Shown here: one piece after another, positions 56,026 to 64,000 of the stretch | Position numbering within the stretch: the stretch's first letter is position 1 | Layout: the number at the start of each line of letters is the position of its first letter | Assembly (NCBI RefSeq): GCF_009712225.1 | Contig: NZ_WASP01000008.1 | Span: forward strand, 62,001 to 126,000 | Direction: 5' to 3' | DNA length: 64,000 bases | Origin: Desulfovibrio sp. | GTDB lineage: Bacteria > Desulfobacterota > Desulfovibrionia > Desulfovibrionales > Desulfovibrionaceae | Translations under genes and position numbers: made by a program | The notes under the pieces: generated by a model | Told to the model about the DNA's origin: nothing | Databases searched by the model: none | The model's input: only the letters and a program-made list of their open reading frames with translations

Positions 56026-57315
56026 TCAGAATTGAGCGGCCTTCATCACCTGCAACAATAGGGGCGCAAGCAGCAGCACCACGGGCGCAAACCCCATGAA
56101 TGCCTGAGGCCATGTAAGATTGAGCACCGTACGGCAGCCCACAAGCACGCAGGCAACCATCCATATGAAGCCCACAATGGAGCCAAGCAGTGGCACAACG
56201 CACAGCAGCGAAGGCGCGGCCGCGTACGCCGCCACCTGAAACACCAGCGAAAATTCGGGCCTTTTGCCGGTAATAAAGCCATAGGTAAAATGCATCAGGG
56301 CCGTAAGCACATACAGCTGCACCACTGAAACGCCCGTTTTGAGCAGAATGGTCATGGGCAGACTGAGCTGGGGTGACAGCAGAATGAGCATTTTTTCCAG
56401 CTCTGGATCAGTTGCGGCGCTGGGTGACATAAGCGAAAGAAATATGCCCGACCACACCCTTTCAATGATCACCTGAATGACGCTAATGATCAGATAGAAC
56501 ACCAGAGGACGCACCTGCGGAGTATCGGCGCGTACGTGGTCATAAAAATTGTGCGCGCCAAACATGACCCGCATGCAGGTGTGATAAAAGGCGGGTATCC
56601 AGCCGTCTGGTTCCGGGGCCGCATCCCAGGGGTTGGCTGGCACATGGTTGCTGTCGTCGTCTCCGTTTTCAAAACGGGCCGCCTCACGCGCATAGGCGTC
56701 GCTGGCAGCGCGGCCTTCGTCCCCACGATCGTTGCCCGCTCCAAAAATACTGCGGTGAGAGTTGCGGCTGTCGCCGTCGTCATCCCGACCGTTACCCCTG
56801 TCGTTATCCCGGCTGCGGGCATCGGTTTGCTTGCCGCCCCGCTGCCCAAAAATACTTTTGCCGCCCAGCAGCCCCCAAAGGTTGCCAAGGCCCTTTTCCT
56901 CGCTATCTTCCTGCGCGGGCTGTTTCGCCCCCTGCCTGCGGTTGTCCCCCCCCGAAGTGTAGCGGGGTTCGGAATCGGACTCGGCATCGGCATCAACATC
57001 AGTACCTGCGCTTTTGCGGGGGCTGGAATTGCCGGGCACGATGGCTCCCGGCGGCAGAGGATCATCGCCGCCGCTATGCCAGCCGCCCTGAGGAGGATGG
57101 GAATAACCGGATTCATCAGACTGTGGCTGGCCGCCCTGCTGCTCGTCGTTTAATTCAGGTTCCGGCGGTTCAGAAATCACATCTGTAACACCAGTGCCAG
57201 GCACAAGGCGGAACCGGCAGGCGCAGTGGGGGCAGGTGGCGATTACGGCCTTGGAAGGCGCACGATCGGCGGGCAATTCGCGGCTGAAACCGCAACGCGG
57301 GCAAGTAATATTCAC
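56026..57315 (-). CDS. Zinc-ribbon protein with C-terminal Yip1-type membrane domain
   Basis: A GTG start at 57315 is chosen: AGGAG lies 7 bp upstream and the protein then begins directly with the zinc ribbon 'VNITCPRCGFSRELP' and 'TCPHCACRFRLVPG' (MJ0042 type, two CxxC). The ~429-residue protein continues with ~180 low-complexity residues rich in Asp, Gly, Ser and Arg, then a four- to five-helix Yip1-like domain (from 'PLVFYLIISVIQVIIERVWS' to 'GFAPVVLLLAPLLLQVM'). This layout is seen in anaerobes; the role is unknown. It is the first gene of the set leading to the lipoprotein. Confidence 0.75.
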   Translation of the reverse strand: MNITCPRCGFSRELPADRAPSKAVIATCPHCACRFRLVPGTGVTDVISEPPEPELNDEQQGGQPQSDESGYSHPPQGGWHSGGDDPLPPGAIVPGNSSPRKSAGTDVDADAESDSEPRYTSGGDNRRQGAKQPAQEDSEEKGLGNLWGLLGGKSIFGQRGGKQTDARSRDNDRGNGRDDDGDSRNSHRSIFGAGNDRGDEGRAASDAYAREAARFENGDDDSNHVPANPWDAAPEPDGWIPAFYHTCMRVMFGAHNFYDHVRADTPQVRPLVFYLIISVIQVIIERVWSGIFLSLMSPSAATDPELEKMLILLSPQLSLPMTILLKTGVSVVQLYVLTALMHFTYGFITGKRPEFSLVFQVAAYAAAPSLLCVVPLLGSIVGFIWMVACVLVGCRTVLNLTWPQAFMGFAPVVLLLAPLLLQVMKAAQF

Positions 57316-57496
57316 AAAAAGACTCCTAGGCTGGCCGATAAAAACCGACGCATGATTCCCCGCCACTCTAGCCGCAGCCCACTGTGCTGGCAAGTGCCGC
57401 CACCACCGCATTATACAAATGACCATAAAAACGGCCCCAGAGGCGGTTTTCCCGCGCCGAAGCATTGACAGCCTGAGCCGCTGCGGCTATTTTGAG

Positions 57497-57621
57497 GGCT
57501 CAAGGGGAGTAACTGGGTTCTTGAAACCCCGGCGACATCAACAGCATGGCCATTGGCCTGGTGTCGCCATCGGTACTACCGATTAGTGAGACCTTGGCGT
57601 TTACGCCAAGGTCTTTTTTTT
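57497..57621 (+). promoter_or_regulatory. yybP-ykoY-type manganese riboswitch with terminator
   Basis: The leader has the conserved 5' block GGGGAGTA (57504-57511), internal pairing around 'CCGGCGACATC' with 'GGTGTCGCC', and the 3' block GTGAGACCTTG (57586-57596) that overlaps the first arm of a terminator. The terminator GACCTTGGCG/CGCCAAGGTC (57590-57613) is followed by TTTTTTT. This order is that of the yybP-ykoY aptamer, which binds Mn2+ and controls metal exporters. Binding of metal should prevent termination and turn on the exchanger gene 19 bp further on. Aptamer limits are approximate. Confidence 0.8.
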
Positions 57622-57639
57622 ATTTTTTAAGGAGAGCAT

Positions 57640-58860
57640 ATGACAGTTCGCGCTTTGCGCCCCTACATTATCGCCGTTGGCATGACTCTGCCCGGCCTTT
57701 GCATCCGTTTTCTGCACCCGGATGTTTCGCCCCTGGTTGTGGCCCTGCTTTCGGGCATGGCCATTCTGGGCGCGTCATTTCTGCTTACCTGGGCCTGCGA
57801 GGTCGCCCAGATGGACATTCCCCAGGCCGTGGCCGTGGCCGTGGTGGCCTTTATCGCAGTGCTGCCAGAATACGCCGTGGACATGTACTTTACCTGGATG
57901 GCCGGGCAACACCCCGAGAGTGCGTATTCGCACTACGCCATCGCCAACATGACCGGTGCCAACCGGCTGCTCATAGGCGTGGGCTGGTCGGCCATCGTGC
58001 TGGTGTTTGCGGGCAAGTTTCACTCTGGTGTCTCCCTGCCCGACGACAAGCGTACAGACGTGCTCTTTCTCGGCCTGGCTACCCTTTACGCCCTGTTCAT
58101 TCCCATCAAGGGTTCGCTCACCTGGGTTGACGGCGTGGTTCTGCTGGGCATCTATATCTGGTACATCTGCATTATCGCCCGCAGACCTGTGGAAGAAGAA
58201 GAACCCGAAGGCCCCGCCGCCCTGCTGGCGCAATTTGCCAAAAAAGTACGCCTGCGCAGCGTTATTGCGATTTTTATTTTCTCGGCGCTGGTTATCATGT
58301 GCAATGCCGAGCCCTTCAGCGAAAGCCTGGTAGCCAGCGGCAAGCTGCTTGGTATCAACGAATTTCTTCTGGTGCAGTGGCTTGCGCCTATCGCCTCTGA
58401 ATCGCCGGAATTCATCATTGCCCTCATGTTTGCCGCCCGGGGCAACGCCTCGCTGGCACTGGGCAGCCTGCTTTCGTCCAAGCTCAACCAGTGGACCCTG
58501 CTCGTCGGCATGATTCCCGGTGTCTACGCCGCGTCATTTGGTTCGCTTTCACCCTCTATTAATCTTGACACCCACCAGTTTCAGGAAATACTACTGACGG
58601 CCGGACAATCACTGTTTGCGGTAGCCCTGCTGGTAGATCTGCGCCTGCAGGTGCGAGAAGCCGTGTGGTTGCTCGTCCTTTTCGCGGCCCAGCTGCTTTC
58701 GCCCATGTATGATGTTCAGCTCGAAGCCCTGCTGGGGCTTGCGCACGACCCGCTGCGCCTGCACTTTTTCTTTGCGCAGGTGTATCTGGTTCTGGCTGCG
58801 GTGCTGCTGCTGCGCAACTGGCGCGGTTTGCTGCGTCTGCGTGAAGGTTTTAAGGTTTAA
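57640..58860 (+). CDS. CaCA-family cation exchanger, probably Mn2+/Ca2+ exporter
   Basis: This 406-residue inner-membrane protein has about ten helices. The two alpha-repeat motifs of the Ca2+/cation antiporter family are visible: 'VVAFIAVLPEYAVDMYFTW' and 'APIASESPEFIIALMFAAR' followed by 'SLALGSLLSSKLNQWT'. It would export a divalent cation in exchange for protons or sodium. Calcium is the classic substrate, but the yybP-ykoY-type riboswitch directly upstream points to manganese. GGAG precedes the ATG. A palindromic hairpin follows the stop. Confidence 0.87.
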   Translation: MTVRALRPYIIAVGMTLPGLCIRFLHPDVSPLVVALLSGMAILGASFLLTWACEVAQMDIPQAVAVAVVAFIAVLPEYAVDMYFTWMAGQHPESAYSHYAIANMTGANRLLIGVGWSAIVLVFAGKFHSGVSLPDDKRTDVLFLGLATLYALFIPIKGSLTWVDGVVLLGIYIWYICIIARRPVEEEEPEGPAALLAQFAKKVRLRSVIAIFIFSALVIMCNAEPFSESLVASGKLLGINEFLLVQWLAPIASESPEFIIALMFAARGNASLALGSLLSSKLNQWTLLVGMIPGVYAASFGSLSPSINLDTHQFQEILLTAGQSLFAVALLVDLRLQVREAVWLLVLFAAQLLSPMYDVQLEALLGLAHDPLRLHFFFAQVYLVLAAVLLLRNWRGLLRLREGFKV

Positions 58861-58873
58861 CTCTGTATCTGAC

Positions 58874-58910
58874 GCCCGCATGCACGCCCTGCGGCCTGCA
58901 TGCGGGCTTT
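58874..58910 (+). terminator. Hairpin after the exchanger gene, weak terminator
   Basis: GCCCGCATGC (58874-58883) pairs fully with 58898-58907, and only three Ts follow. Confidence 0.5.
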
Positions 58911-58958
58911 GCCGCACAATTCAGTTGGCCTGACGGTACGGCCATTTATTGGAATATT

Positions 58959-60023
58959 ATGCCTCGCCTAGTCGCTTTATTGCTCTTTACGCTGCTGCTT
59001 TCTGCGCAAGTGGTCTCTGCCGCCCGCCTGCCAGAGATGCAGCCTGCTGGCTCATCAAAAGCCGGAACGGCTGTTCTGAGCAACAAAGATAATTCGCCCC
59101 GGCCAGAGGCCGCTGCTGCCCACGAAGAGACCCTTGTGGCCGACGCCGTTCAGGCAGGCATGCAGGGCGACCCGCCCCAGACTGAAACGCAGCTGGGCAC
59201 CCCCGCCGCAACTGCTCAGGTAGATGCTGACACCGCGGAAAAGGCAGAAGGAACTCCGGCACACGAACTGGCGGCCAGCCCTGCCCTTAACAATTCTGGC
59301 TCCAGCAATCCGAGCCCGACCCCGGCAGGCGACAGCGCCAACCCGACAAAAACCGACAAGGACGCGGCAGCCGCCATCATCTCCGGTTCCCGCCGCCCCG
59401 GTGTCATTGAACACCAGATAGTACGCACCAATCGTGGTGACAAACCGGACATCAACCTCAGCTACCCCTCGCTGGGCGTTCGCGCCATTGATGCCAATAT
59501 CCGCAATTGGGCCACCGGCATCGCCGACGCTTTTGAAGAAACCTTCAATTCGCCTGGCCTGTACCCGGACAACAACCGCCCGGTTCCCGAGCTGTGGTGT
59601 TCGTATGCCGTCAGTCACCCCTCGGACAAGGCGCTGAGCATCACCTTTGAGGTGTGGACCTACACAGGCGGCTCGCAGGGCAATCTGGACGTGATGACTC
59701 TCAACTACAGCCTGCTCAGCGGGCAGCGGCTTGGACTGGTGGATATTTTTGAAGATCCCGATGCCGCTCTGGCCATCATGTCCGCATGGTCGCACAAGGA
59801 GCTGACCCAGCGACTGGGCGGCATGCGGCAGGAGCAGATGCTGCGCACGGGCCTGAGCCCGGTGCCTGAAAATTTCGCCAGCCTGACGCTGACTCCTTCG
59901 GGCATACGCATCAACTTTCAGCCCTACCAGGTGGCTCCCGGCATGGCTGGCGCACAAAAGGTGGATATCCCCCTTGAGGAACTGCTGCCCGCCCACCCCC
60001 TTCTGTTGCTCTGGGGAAAATAG
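58959..60023 (+). CDS. Exported DUF3298-domain protein
   Basis: This 354-residue protein has a signal peptide (about residues 1-21, 'LLLFTLLLSAQVVSAA'), a low-complexity Ala/Thr/Pro-rich linker to ~145, and a C-terminal DUF3298/RsiV-like domain with 'INLSYPSLGVRAIDANIRNW', 'TFEVWTYTGGSQGNLDVMTL' and 'INFQPYQVAPGMAGAQKVDI'. RsiV-type domains bind lysozyme in some bacteria, but here it is free-standing and periplasmic. Function unknown. GGA lies 8 bp before the ATG. A strong bidirectional terminator separates it from uvrC. Confidence 0.78.
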   Translation: MPRLVALLLFTLLLSAQVVSAARLPEMQPAGSSKAGTAVLSNKDNSPRPEAAAAHEETLVADAVQAGMQGDPPQTETQLGTPAATAQVDADTAEKAEGTPAHELAASPALNNSGSSNPSPTPAGDSANPTKTDKDAAAAIISGSRRPGVIEHQIVRTNRGDKPDINLSYPSLGVRAIDANIRNWATGIADAFEETFNSPGLYPDNNRPVPELWCSYAVSHPSDKALSITFEVWTYTGGSQGNLDVMTLNYSLLSGQRLGLVDIFEDPDAALAIMSAWSHKELTQRLGGMRQEQMLRTGLSPVPENFASLTLTPSGIRINFQPYQVAPGMAGAQKVDIPLEELLPAHPLLLLWGK

Positions 60024-60062
60024 GGCAAAGCCAGCGTGCTACATTCCCCCTTTCAGATATGC

Positions 60063-60088
60063 AAAAAGCCCCTGTCGGGGCTTTTTTT
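60063..60088. terminator. Bidirectional terminator between the DUF3298 gene and uvrC
   Basis: AAAAAGCCCC (60063-60072) pairs with GGGGCTTTTT (60077-60086) around TGTC, with Ts on the plus strand and As on the other side; the genes converge here. Confidence 0.93.
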
Positions 60089-60112
60089 ATGGGCAATATC
60101 CGGTTAGCGGCA

Positions 60113-61996
60113 TCAGTCCAGGCCGCGCAGCTTTTCGCGCAGCAAGGCCGCCTTGGCAGGACCGATACCGGGAATCCTGCACAAGTCGTCCACGCTGGCG
60201 GCCCGCATGGCCTCCACGCTGCCAAAGTTGTCCCACAGCAGACGGGCAGTCGCAGGGCCAATACCGGGCAGCCGCATGAGCTCGCCCGAAAGGGCCGCGC
60301 CCTGTCGCGCCCTACGGTGGCGGCCAATGGCAAAACGGTGGGTATTATCGCGCACATTCTGCAAAAAGAGCAGCTCTGGCCCGCCCTCGCGCAGTGGCAG
60401 CGGATTGGAACGGTTGGGCACAAATATCCTGTCGGCCACGTTGCCCGCACGGCGGTCAGCATGCCCCTCCTCGTCCCTGGCCTTGGCAATGGCGGCCAGG
60501 GCAAACAGGTCTTCCTTGCCTGCCTCGCGCAAGGCCCGCTGTACAGCACCCAGCTGACCGCGCCCGCCGTCTATAAGCAGCAGGTCGGGCCACGGCGGCC
60601 CGCTCTCAAGCCTGCGCGCAACCCAGGCGTACAGGGTTGCGTAATCGTCGCCGCTGTCGGGCATGGCATAGGCCCGGTACTGCGAGCGTTCCGGCTTGCC
60701 GTCTTCAAACACAACCATGCCCACGCGGGTTTGCTGGCCGCCAGTGTGCGAAACGTCCACGCATTCGATGCGCATTGGCAGCTCTGGCAGGTGCAGTGCC
60801 CTGGCCAGCCGCTCAAGAATATTCAACTCCGACTTCTGCTCCTGCCGTCGGGCTTCTTCCCTGGCGTTGGACTGCGCAAGATCAATAAGCTGGTTGTCAC
60901 CCGCGTTTTGCGGCGGCACAATGCGCACGGCCCCACCCCGGCGATCCGCAAGAGTCTGCTCCAGTGTTTCACGGGTTGAAAGCCCGCCGGTCTGCGGCAC
61001 GGCCTCGGCCCCTTCGTTGCTTTCGGCGTCTTCGGCCTCTTCCTGGTCGGCGGGAATCCACGGCAGCAGCACGCGCGGGGGCGGCGTGGCCTGACTGTAA
61101 TACTGCCCCATAAACGACCACAAAAGCTCTGGCGCATCCTCAAAGGTCAGGCCCGGCCAGTAAAAAGCCCGGCCATCGGTTACAGCCCCATTGCGCACAA
61201 AGAGCAGCCCAAGGGCCAGCCCCCGGTCTGCCGCAAACAGGCCCACGGCGTCCATATCTCCGCCGCCGGGCAGCACAGCCGCCTGCCGCTCCACGGTGCT
61301 TTCAACCGCGCGTATCTGGTCACGCAGGCTGGCGGCCCGTTCAAATTCCAGATCTTCGGAGGCCTGTTCCATGGCCGCGCGCAGGCTGCCCAGCAGCTCT
61401 GCCGACCGCCCCTGAAGCAGGTCGGTAACCTTGCGCACGTTTTCGTTGTATTCCTGCGAGGTAACAAGGCCCATGCAGGGGGCGGGGCACTGCCCCATAA
61501 AATGGTACAGGCAGGGACGCACACGGTTTTTCATGGCCTTGTCCGTGCAGCGCCGCAGGGCAAAGGCCCGATGAATGAGCTTCCACGTTTCGCGTGCGGC
61601 CAGTGCCGAGGTAAAGGGGCCAAAATAGCGCGCGCCGTCACGCCGCGCCTGCCGCACAATTTCAAGCCGGGGAAAGGGATGCTTGGGATTGATACGAAAA
61701 AGCACGTACTGCTTGTCGTCGCGCAGCACGATATTGTAGTGGGGCCGGTGCTTTTTGATGCAGCTGGCTTCCAGCAGCAGGGCTTCTTTTTCCGTGGTGG
61801 TAGTCAGATACTCAATGCTCACGGCATGCGAAAGCATGGCCCGGGTCTTGGCGGGCAATCCCTCAGGCCGAAAATACGAGAGCACCCTGCGGCGCAGCAC
61901 ACGTGCCTTACCCACATAGATGATACGGCCCTTGGCGTCCTTATAAAGATAGACACCGGGCGTAAGGGGTATACTGGAAGGTTCGGGCTTTTGCAT
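60113..61996 (-). CDS. uvrC: Excinuclease ABC subunit C
   Basis: The start at 61996 gives 'MQKPEPSSIPLTPGVYLYKD', the family beginning; an upstream frame to 62053 lacks support. The ~627-residue nuclease has the GIY-YIG domain (GVY at residues 14-16, YVG at 27-29), a UvrB-binding region ('FERAASLRDQIRAVESTVER'), the RNase H-like endonuclease half with 'RIECVDVSHTGGQQTRVGMV' and 'LLIDGGRGQLGAVQRALREA', and a C-terminal helix-hairpin-helix pair ('RLPGIGPATARLLWDNFGSV'). It makes both cuts in nucleotide-excision repair. It follows trpB on the same strand. Confidence 0.96.
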   Translation of the reverse strand: MQKPEPSSIPLTPGVYLYKDAKGRIIYVGKARVLRRRVLSYFRPEGLPAKTRAMLSHAVSIEYLTTTTEKEALLLEASCIKKHRPHYNIVLRDDKQYVLFRINPKHPFPRLEIVRQARRDGARYFGPFTSALAARETWKLIHRAFALRRCTDKAMKNRVRPCLYHFMGQCPAPCMGLVTSQEYNENVRKVTDLLQGRSAELLGSLRAAMEQASEDLEFERAASLRDQIRAVESTVERQAAVLPGGGDMDAVGLFAADRGLALGLLFVRNGAVTDGRAFYWPGLTFEDAPELLWSFMGQYYSQATPPPRVLLPWIPADQEEAEDAESNEGAEAVPQTGGLSTRETLEQTLADRRGGAVRIVPPQNAGDNQLIDLAQSNAREEARRQEQKSELNILERLARALHLPELPMRIECVDVSHTGGQQTRVGMVVFEDGKPERSQYRAYAMPDSGDDYATLYAWVARRLESGPPWPDLLLIDGGRGQLGAVQRALREAGKEDLFALAAIAKARDEEGHADRRAGNVADRIFVPNRSNPLPLREGGPELLFLQNVRDNTHRFAIGRHRRARQGAALSGELMRLPGIGPATARLLWDNFGSVEAMRAASVDDLCRIPGIGPAKAALLREKLRGLD

Positions 61997-62163
61997 GGCC
62001 GCGCGGGGGTGTTGAAAAGGGAAGAAAAGGAATGTGCGGGGGAGAAGACCCAAAAGCCCTCATCCCCCGCGCTCCTCCTGCAAAGTATGTACGGTACGGC
62101 ACATGCGCAAGGGGGCAAACCCTAGCCTGCCGTATCTCAATCGGTCAGTTCTGGGGTACCCCC

Positions 62164-63375
62164 CTAAATCAGCCCTTTCTGCATCATTTCGGCCACCTGG
62201 GCCACATCCTTGTCGCCACGGCCAGAGAGGTTCACCAGAAGGATGTCGTCCGTGGACATGCCGGGAGCCATCTTTATGGCGTGGGCCAGTGCGTGCGAAG
62301 ATTCCAGAGCCGGGATGATGCCCTCGTGACGCGAGAGGGAGAAAAACGCATCCAGGGCTTCCCTGTCGGTCACGCTGACGTATTCGGCGCGGCCCATATC
62401 CTTCAGCAGGGCGTGTTCCGGCCCAACGGAGGGATAGTCCAGCCCGGCAGAGATGGAGTACACCTCGCCCGCTTCGCCAGCCGGATCCTTGATCATGTAG
62501 GAATTGAAACCGTGCATGACGCCGGGTTCGCCCAGGCACAACGAGGCCGCGTGCTCGCCGTAGCTGTTGCCACGGCCACCCGGCTCCACACCCAGCAGGC
62601 GCACGTCGGTGTCATCCAGAAAACCAGCGAACAGGCCGATGGCGTTGGAGCCACCGCCCACGCAGCCAAGGCAGGCACTGGGCAGACGCCCGGTTTCGGC
62701 CAGCATCTGGGCGCGGGCCTCGCGGCCCACAACAGACTGGAAAACACGCACCATGTAAGGATAGGGGTGCGGCCCCACGGCAGAGCCAAGCACGTAAAAC
62801 ATTTCCGGGTCTTCAATCCACATGCCCAAGGCTTCGTCCACCGCTTCCTTGAGGGTACGCTGGCCGGTTTTGGCGGCAACCACGCGCGATCCCAGCATTT
62901 CCATGCGGATCACGTTGAGGTGCTGGCGCTCCATGTCCACTTCACCCATGCAGATGGTGCATTCAAGTCCCATGAGGGCGGCGGTGGCGGCGGTGGCAAC
63001 TCCGTGCTGACCTGCGCCGGTTTCGGCGATAACGCGCTTTTTGCCCATGCGCTTTGCCAGCAGGCACTGCCCGAGGGTGTTGTTGATCTTGTGCGCGCCA
63101 AGGTGATTGAGGTCTTCACGCTTGAGCCATATCTGCGCCCCGCCGAGGCTACGGCTCAGATTGGCGCAGTGGAACACGGGGTTGGGACGCCCGGTGTAGT
63201 GCGAGCACAGATAATCCAGCTCTTTCTGAAAGGAGGGATCCGCCTCGGCGGCCTTCATGGCTTCCGCCACTTCGTCCAGGCGTGCCTTGAGGGGCTCGGG
63301 TACAAACTGCCCGCCGTAGGCCCCAAAAAAGCCGTTGCTGTCGGGTTTGCCGTAAGGGGCGGAATGCTGGCTCAT
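62164..63375 (-). CDS. trpB: Tryptophan synthase beta chain
   Basis: The start at 63375 has AAGGAG 7 bp upstream; a much longer frame to 63609 is not used. The ~403-residue PLP enzyme has 'FVPEPLKARLDEV' early on, the PLP lysine in HLGAHKINN (K96), 'ETGAGQHGVATAA' with the catalytic Glu, the phosphate loop 'CVGGGSNAIG', and 'SISAGLDYPSVGPEHALLKD'. It condenses indole and serine to tryptophan. No trpA or other trp gene is near; only uvrC follows. It may pair with TrpA encoded elsewhere or act as an indole scavenger. Confidence 0.95.
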   Translation of the reverse strand: MSQHSAPYGKPDSNGFFGAYGGQFVPEPLKARLDEVAEAMKAAEADPSFQKELDYLCSHYTGRPNPVFHCANLSRSLGGAQIWLKREDLNHLGAHKINNTLGQCLLAKRMGKKRVIAETGAGQHGVATAATAALMGLECTICMGEVDMERQHLNVIRMEMLGSRVVAAKTGQRTLKEAVDEALGMWIEDPEMFYVLGSAVGPHPYPYMVRVFQSVVGREARAQMLAETGRLPSACLGCVGGGSNAIGLFAGFLDDTDVRLLGVEPGGRGNSYGEHAASLCLGEPGVMHGFNSYMIKDPAGEAGEVYSISAGLDYPSVGPEHALLKDMGRAEYVSVTDREALDAFFSLSRHEGIIPALESSHALAHAIKMAPGMSTDDILLVNLSGRGDKDVAQVAEMMQKGLI

Positions 63376-63574
63376 GCGATCTCCTTGGTACTGCTGGGGT
63401 TCTGCCGGATCGGCGACCTGTGGTTTTTCTGCCATGGCAGGGCACGCCACAGGTAGCGTAAAAAACTTTGTAACTCTGTCGTTTTGACAGCGCCATGTCA
63501 AGATAGCTGCCTCAAACCCGCACAGAACGTAAGTTTTTGGCTGTTGGGCATTGGTCAGGCGCTGTCGGGCCGCC

Positions 63575-63603
63575 TTGCCCGTCCGGGCTCTTTGCCCTAT
63601 AGT
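63575..63603 (+). promoter_or_regulatory. Probable promoter of the thyX-like gene
   Basis: TTGCCC (63575-63580) and TATAGT (63598-63603) are 17 bp apart, ending 30 bp before the ATG at 63634. Confidence 0.45.
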
Positions 63604-63633
63604 CCCCACTCAATAACAAAGAGGCGGAGTACC

Positions 63634-64000
63634 ATGCTTGAAGAAAAATTCACCGGCAACGGCAAAGTAGTGCTGCTGGCAGGTGGCGGAAAAATCTATA
63701 CGGATATCGCCGCCCGCTTTGTGCGCAGTGAACGCGATCTGGAAGAAATTGTGGCCTCGCCCTATTCGCGCCAGATTGTGCAGAACATTCTCGATTCCGG
63801 CCACAGGGCCGCGCTTGAGTTCGACTTTTTTCTGTTCGGCGTCGAGGGCTATTCGCGCGTTACCGAAACGCAGCTGGTGCGCAAGCGACTTGCTTCGTAC
63901 CTCATCAAGTCTGGCCGAGCCGAGCTGAACGGCAAGCGCAGCTATTCTGTAGTGTATCCGCGCAGCGTGGCGGAATTTACCGCACAGGTTACCCTGCCCG
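63634..64000 (+). CDS. thyX: ThyX-like flavin-dependent thymidylate synthase (3' end outside the window)
   Basis: The frame starts at the ATG at 63634, with GGAG 6 bp upstream, and is open to the window end (122 codons). 'ILDSGHRAALEFDFFLFGVE' and 'EGYSRVTETQLVRKRLASY' align with the ThyX core, where the signature is usually QxxRHRxxS; here it reads QLVRKRLAS with Lys in place of His. ThyX methylates dUMP using FAD and methylene-tetrahydrofolate. The His change may alter FAD/dUMP binding or mark a subfamily. It is divergent from trpB with ~258 bp between them. Confidence 0.65.
   Translation, partial: MLEEKFTGNGKVVLLAGGGKIYTDIAARFVRSERDLEEIVASPYSRQIVQNILDSGHRAALEFDFFLFGVEGYSRVTETQLVRKRLASYLIKSGRAELNGKRSYSVVYPRSVAEFTAQVTLP

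Overview
The window reads like a chromosomal segment of a Desulfovibrio-type sulfate reducer (Desulfovibrionaceae). This is an inference from gene content: a chemoreceptor carrying a hemerythrin domain (DcrH-like), four chemoreceptors in all, a YedF selenium-metabolism protein, an iron-type alcohol dehydrogenase, the YebC/Mla, PdxST and ilvBNC sets, and moderately GC-rich coding DNA with strong Shine-Dalgarno sites. No phage, insertion sequence or CRISPR array was seen.

Layout. (1) 1-13238, plus strand: a surface-glycan locus with LIC12162- and LIC13510-family O-antigen proteins, an AT-rich SDR epimerase, three glycosyltransferases, a DegT-fold protein, a FemAB/CelD-like acyltransferase, a DUF6056 membrane protein and a polysaccharide deacetylase. 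(2) 13266-18497, minus strand: pgm/manB, manC, gmd and fcl, a complete route from mannose-6-phosphate to GDP-L-fucose that probably feeds the glycan locus. (3) 18751-26257: tRNA-Ala(CGC), a CgeB-like glycosyltransferase, sodC, rlmE, yebC and an mla lipid-transport cluster with no visible MlaE permease. (4) 26258-36773: an unidentified structured RNA candidate upstream of an orphan OppD-like ATPase, then three chemoreceptors around a divergent MocR/EamA pair. (5) 36731-44485: ilvB-ilvN-ilvC, small conserved genes, then pdxS-pdxT. (6) 44651-51465: a DksA/TraR protein, an OlsF-like acyltransferase fusion, a strange G/C homopolymer tract, the hemerythrin chemoreceptor, yedF and the iron alcohol dehydrogenase. 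(7) 51466-57315: a 1019-residue membrane protein of unknown function and a three-gene lipoprotein/Yip1-type cluster. (8) 57497-64000: a yybP-ykoY-type (Mn2+) riboswitch upstream of a cation exchanger, a DUF3298 protein, uvrC, trpB and the start of a thyX-like gene.

The most promising items for novelty are the structured RNA candidate at 26303-26458, the 1019-residue protein with the structured leader or 3' region beside it (51221-51345), the direct-repeat operator in front of the alcohol dehydrogenase, and the unusual enzyme mix of the glycan locus. Family calls come from reading motifs by eye; no searches were run.
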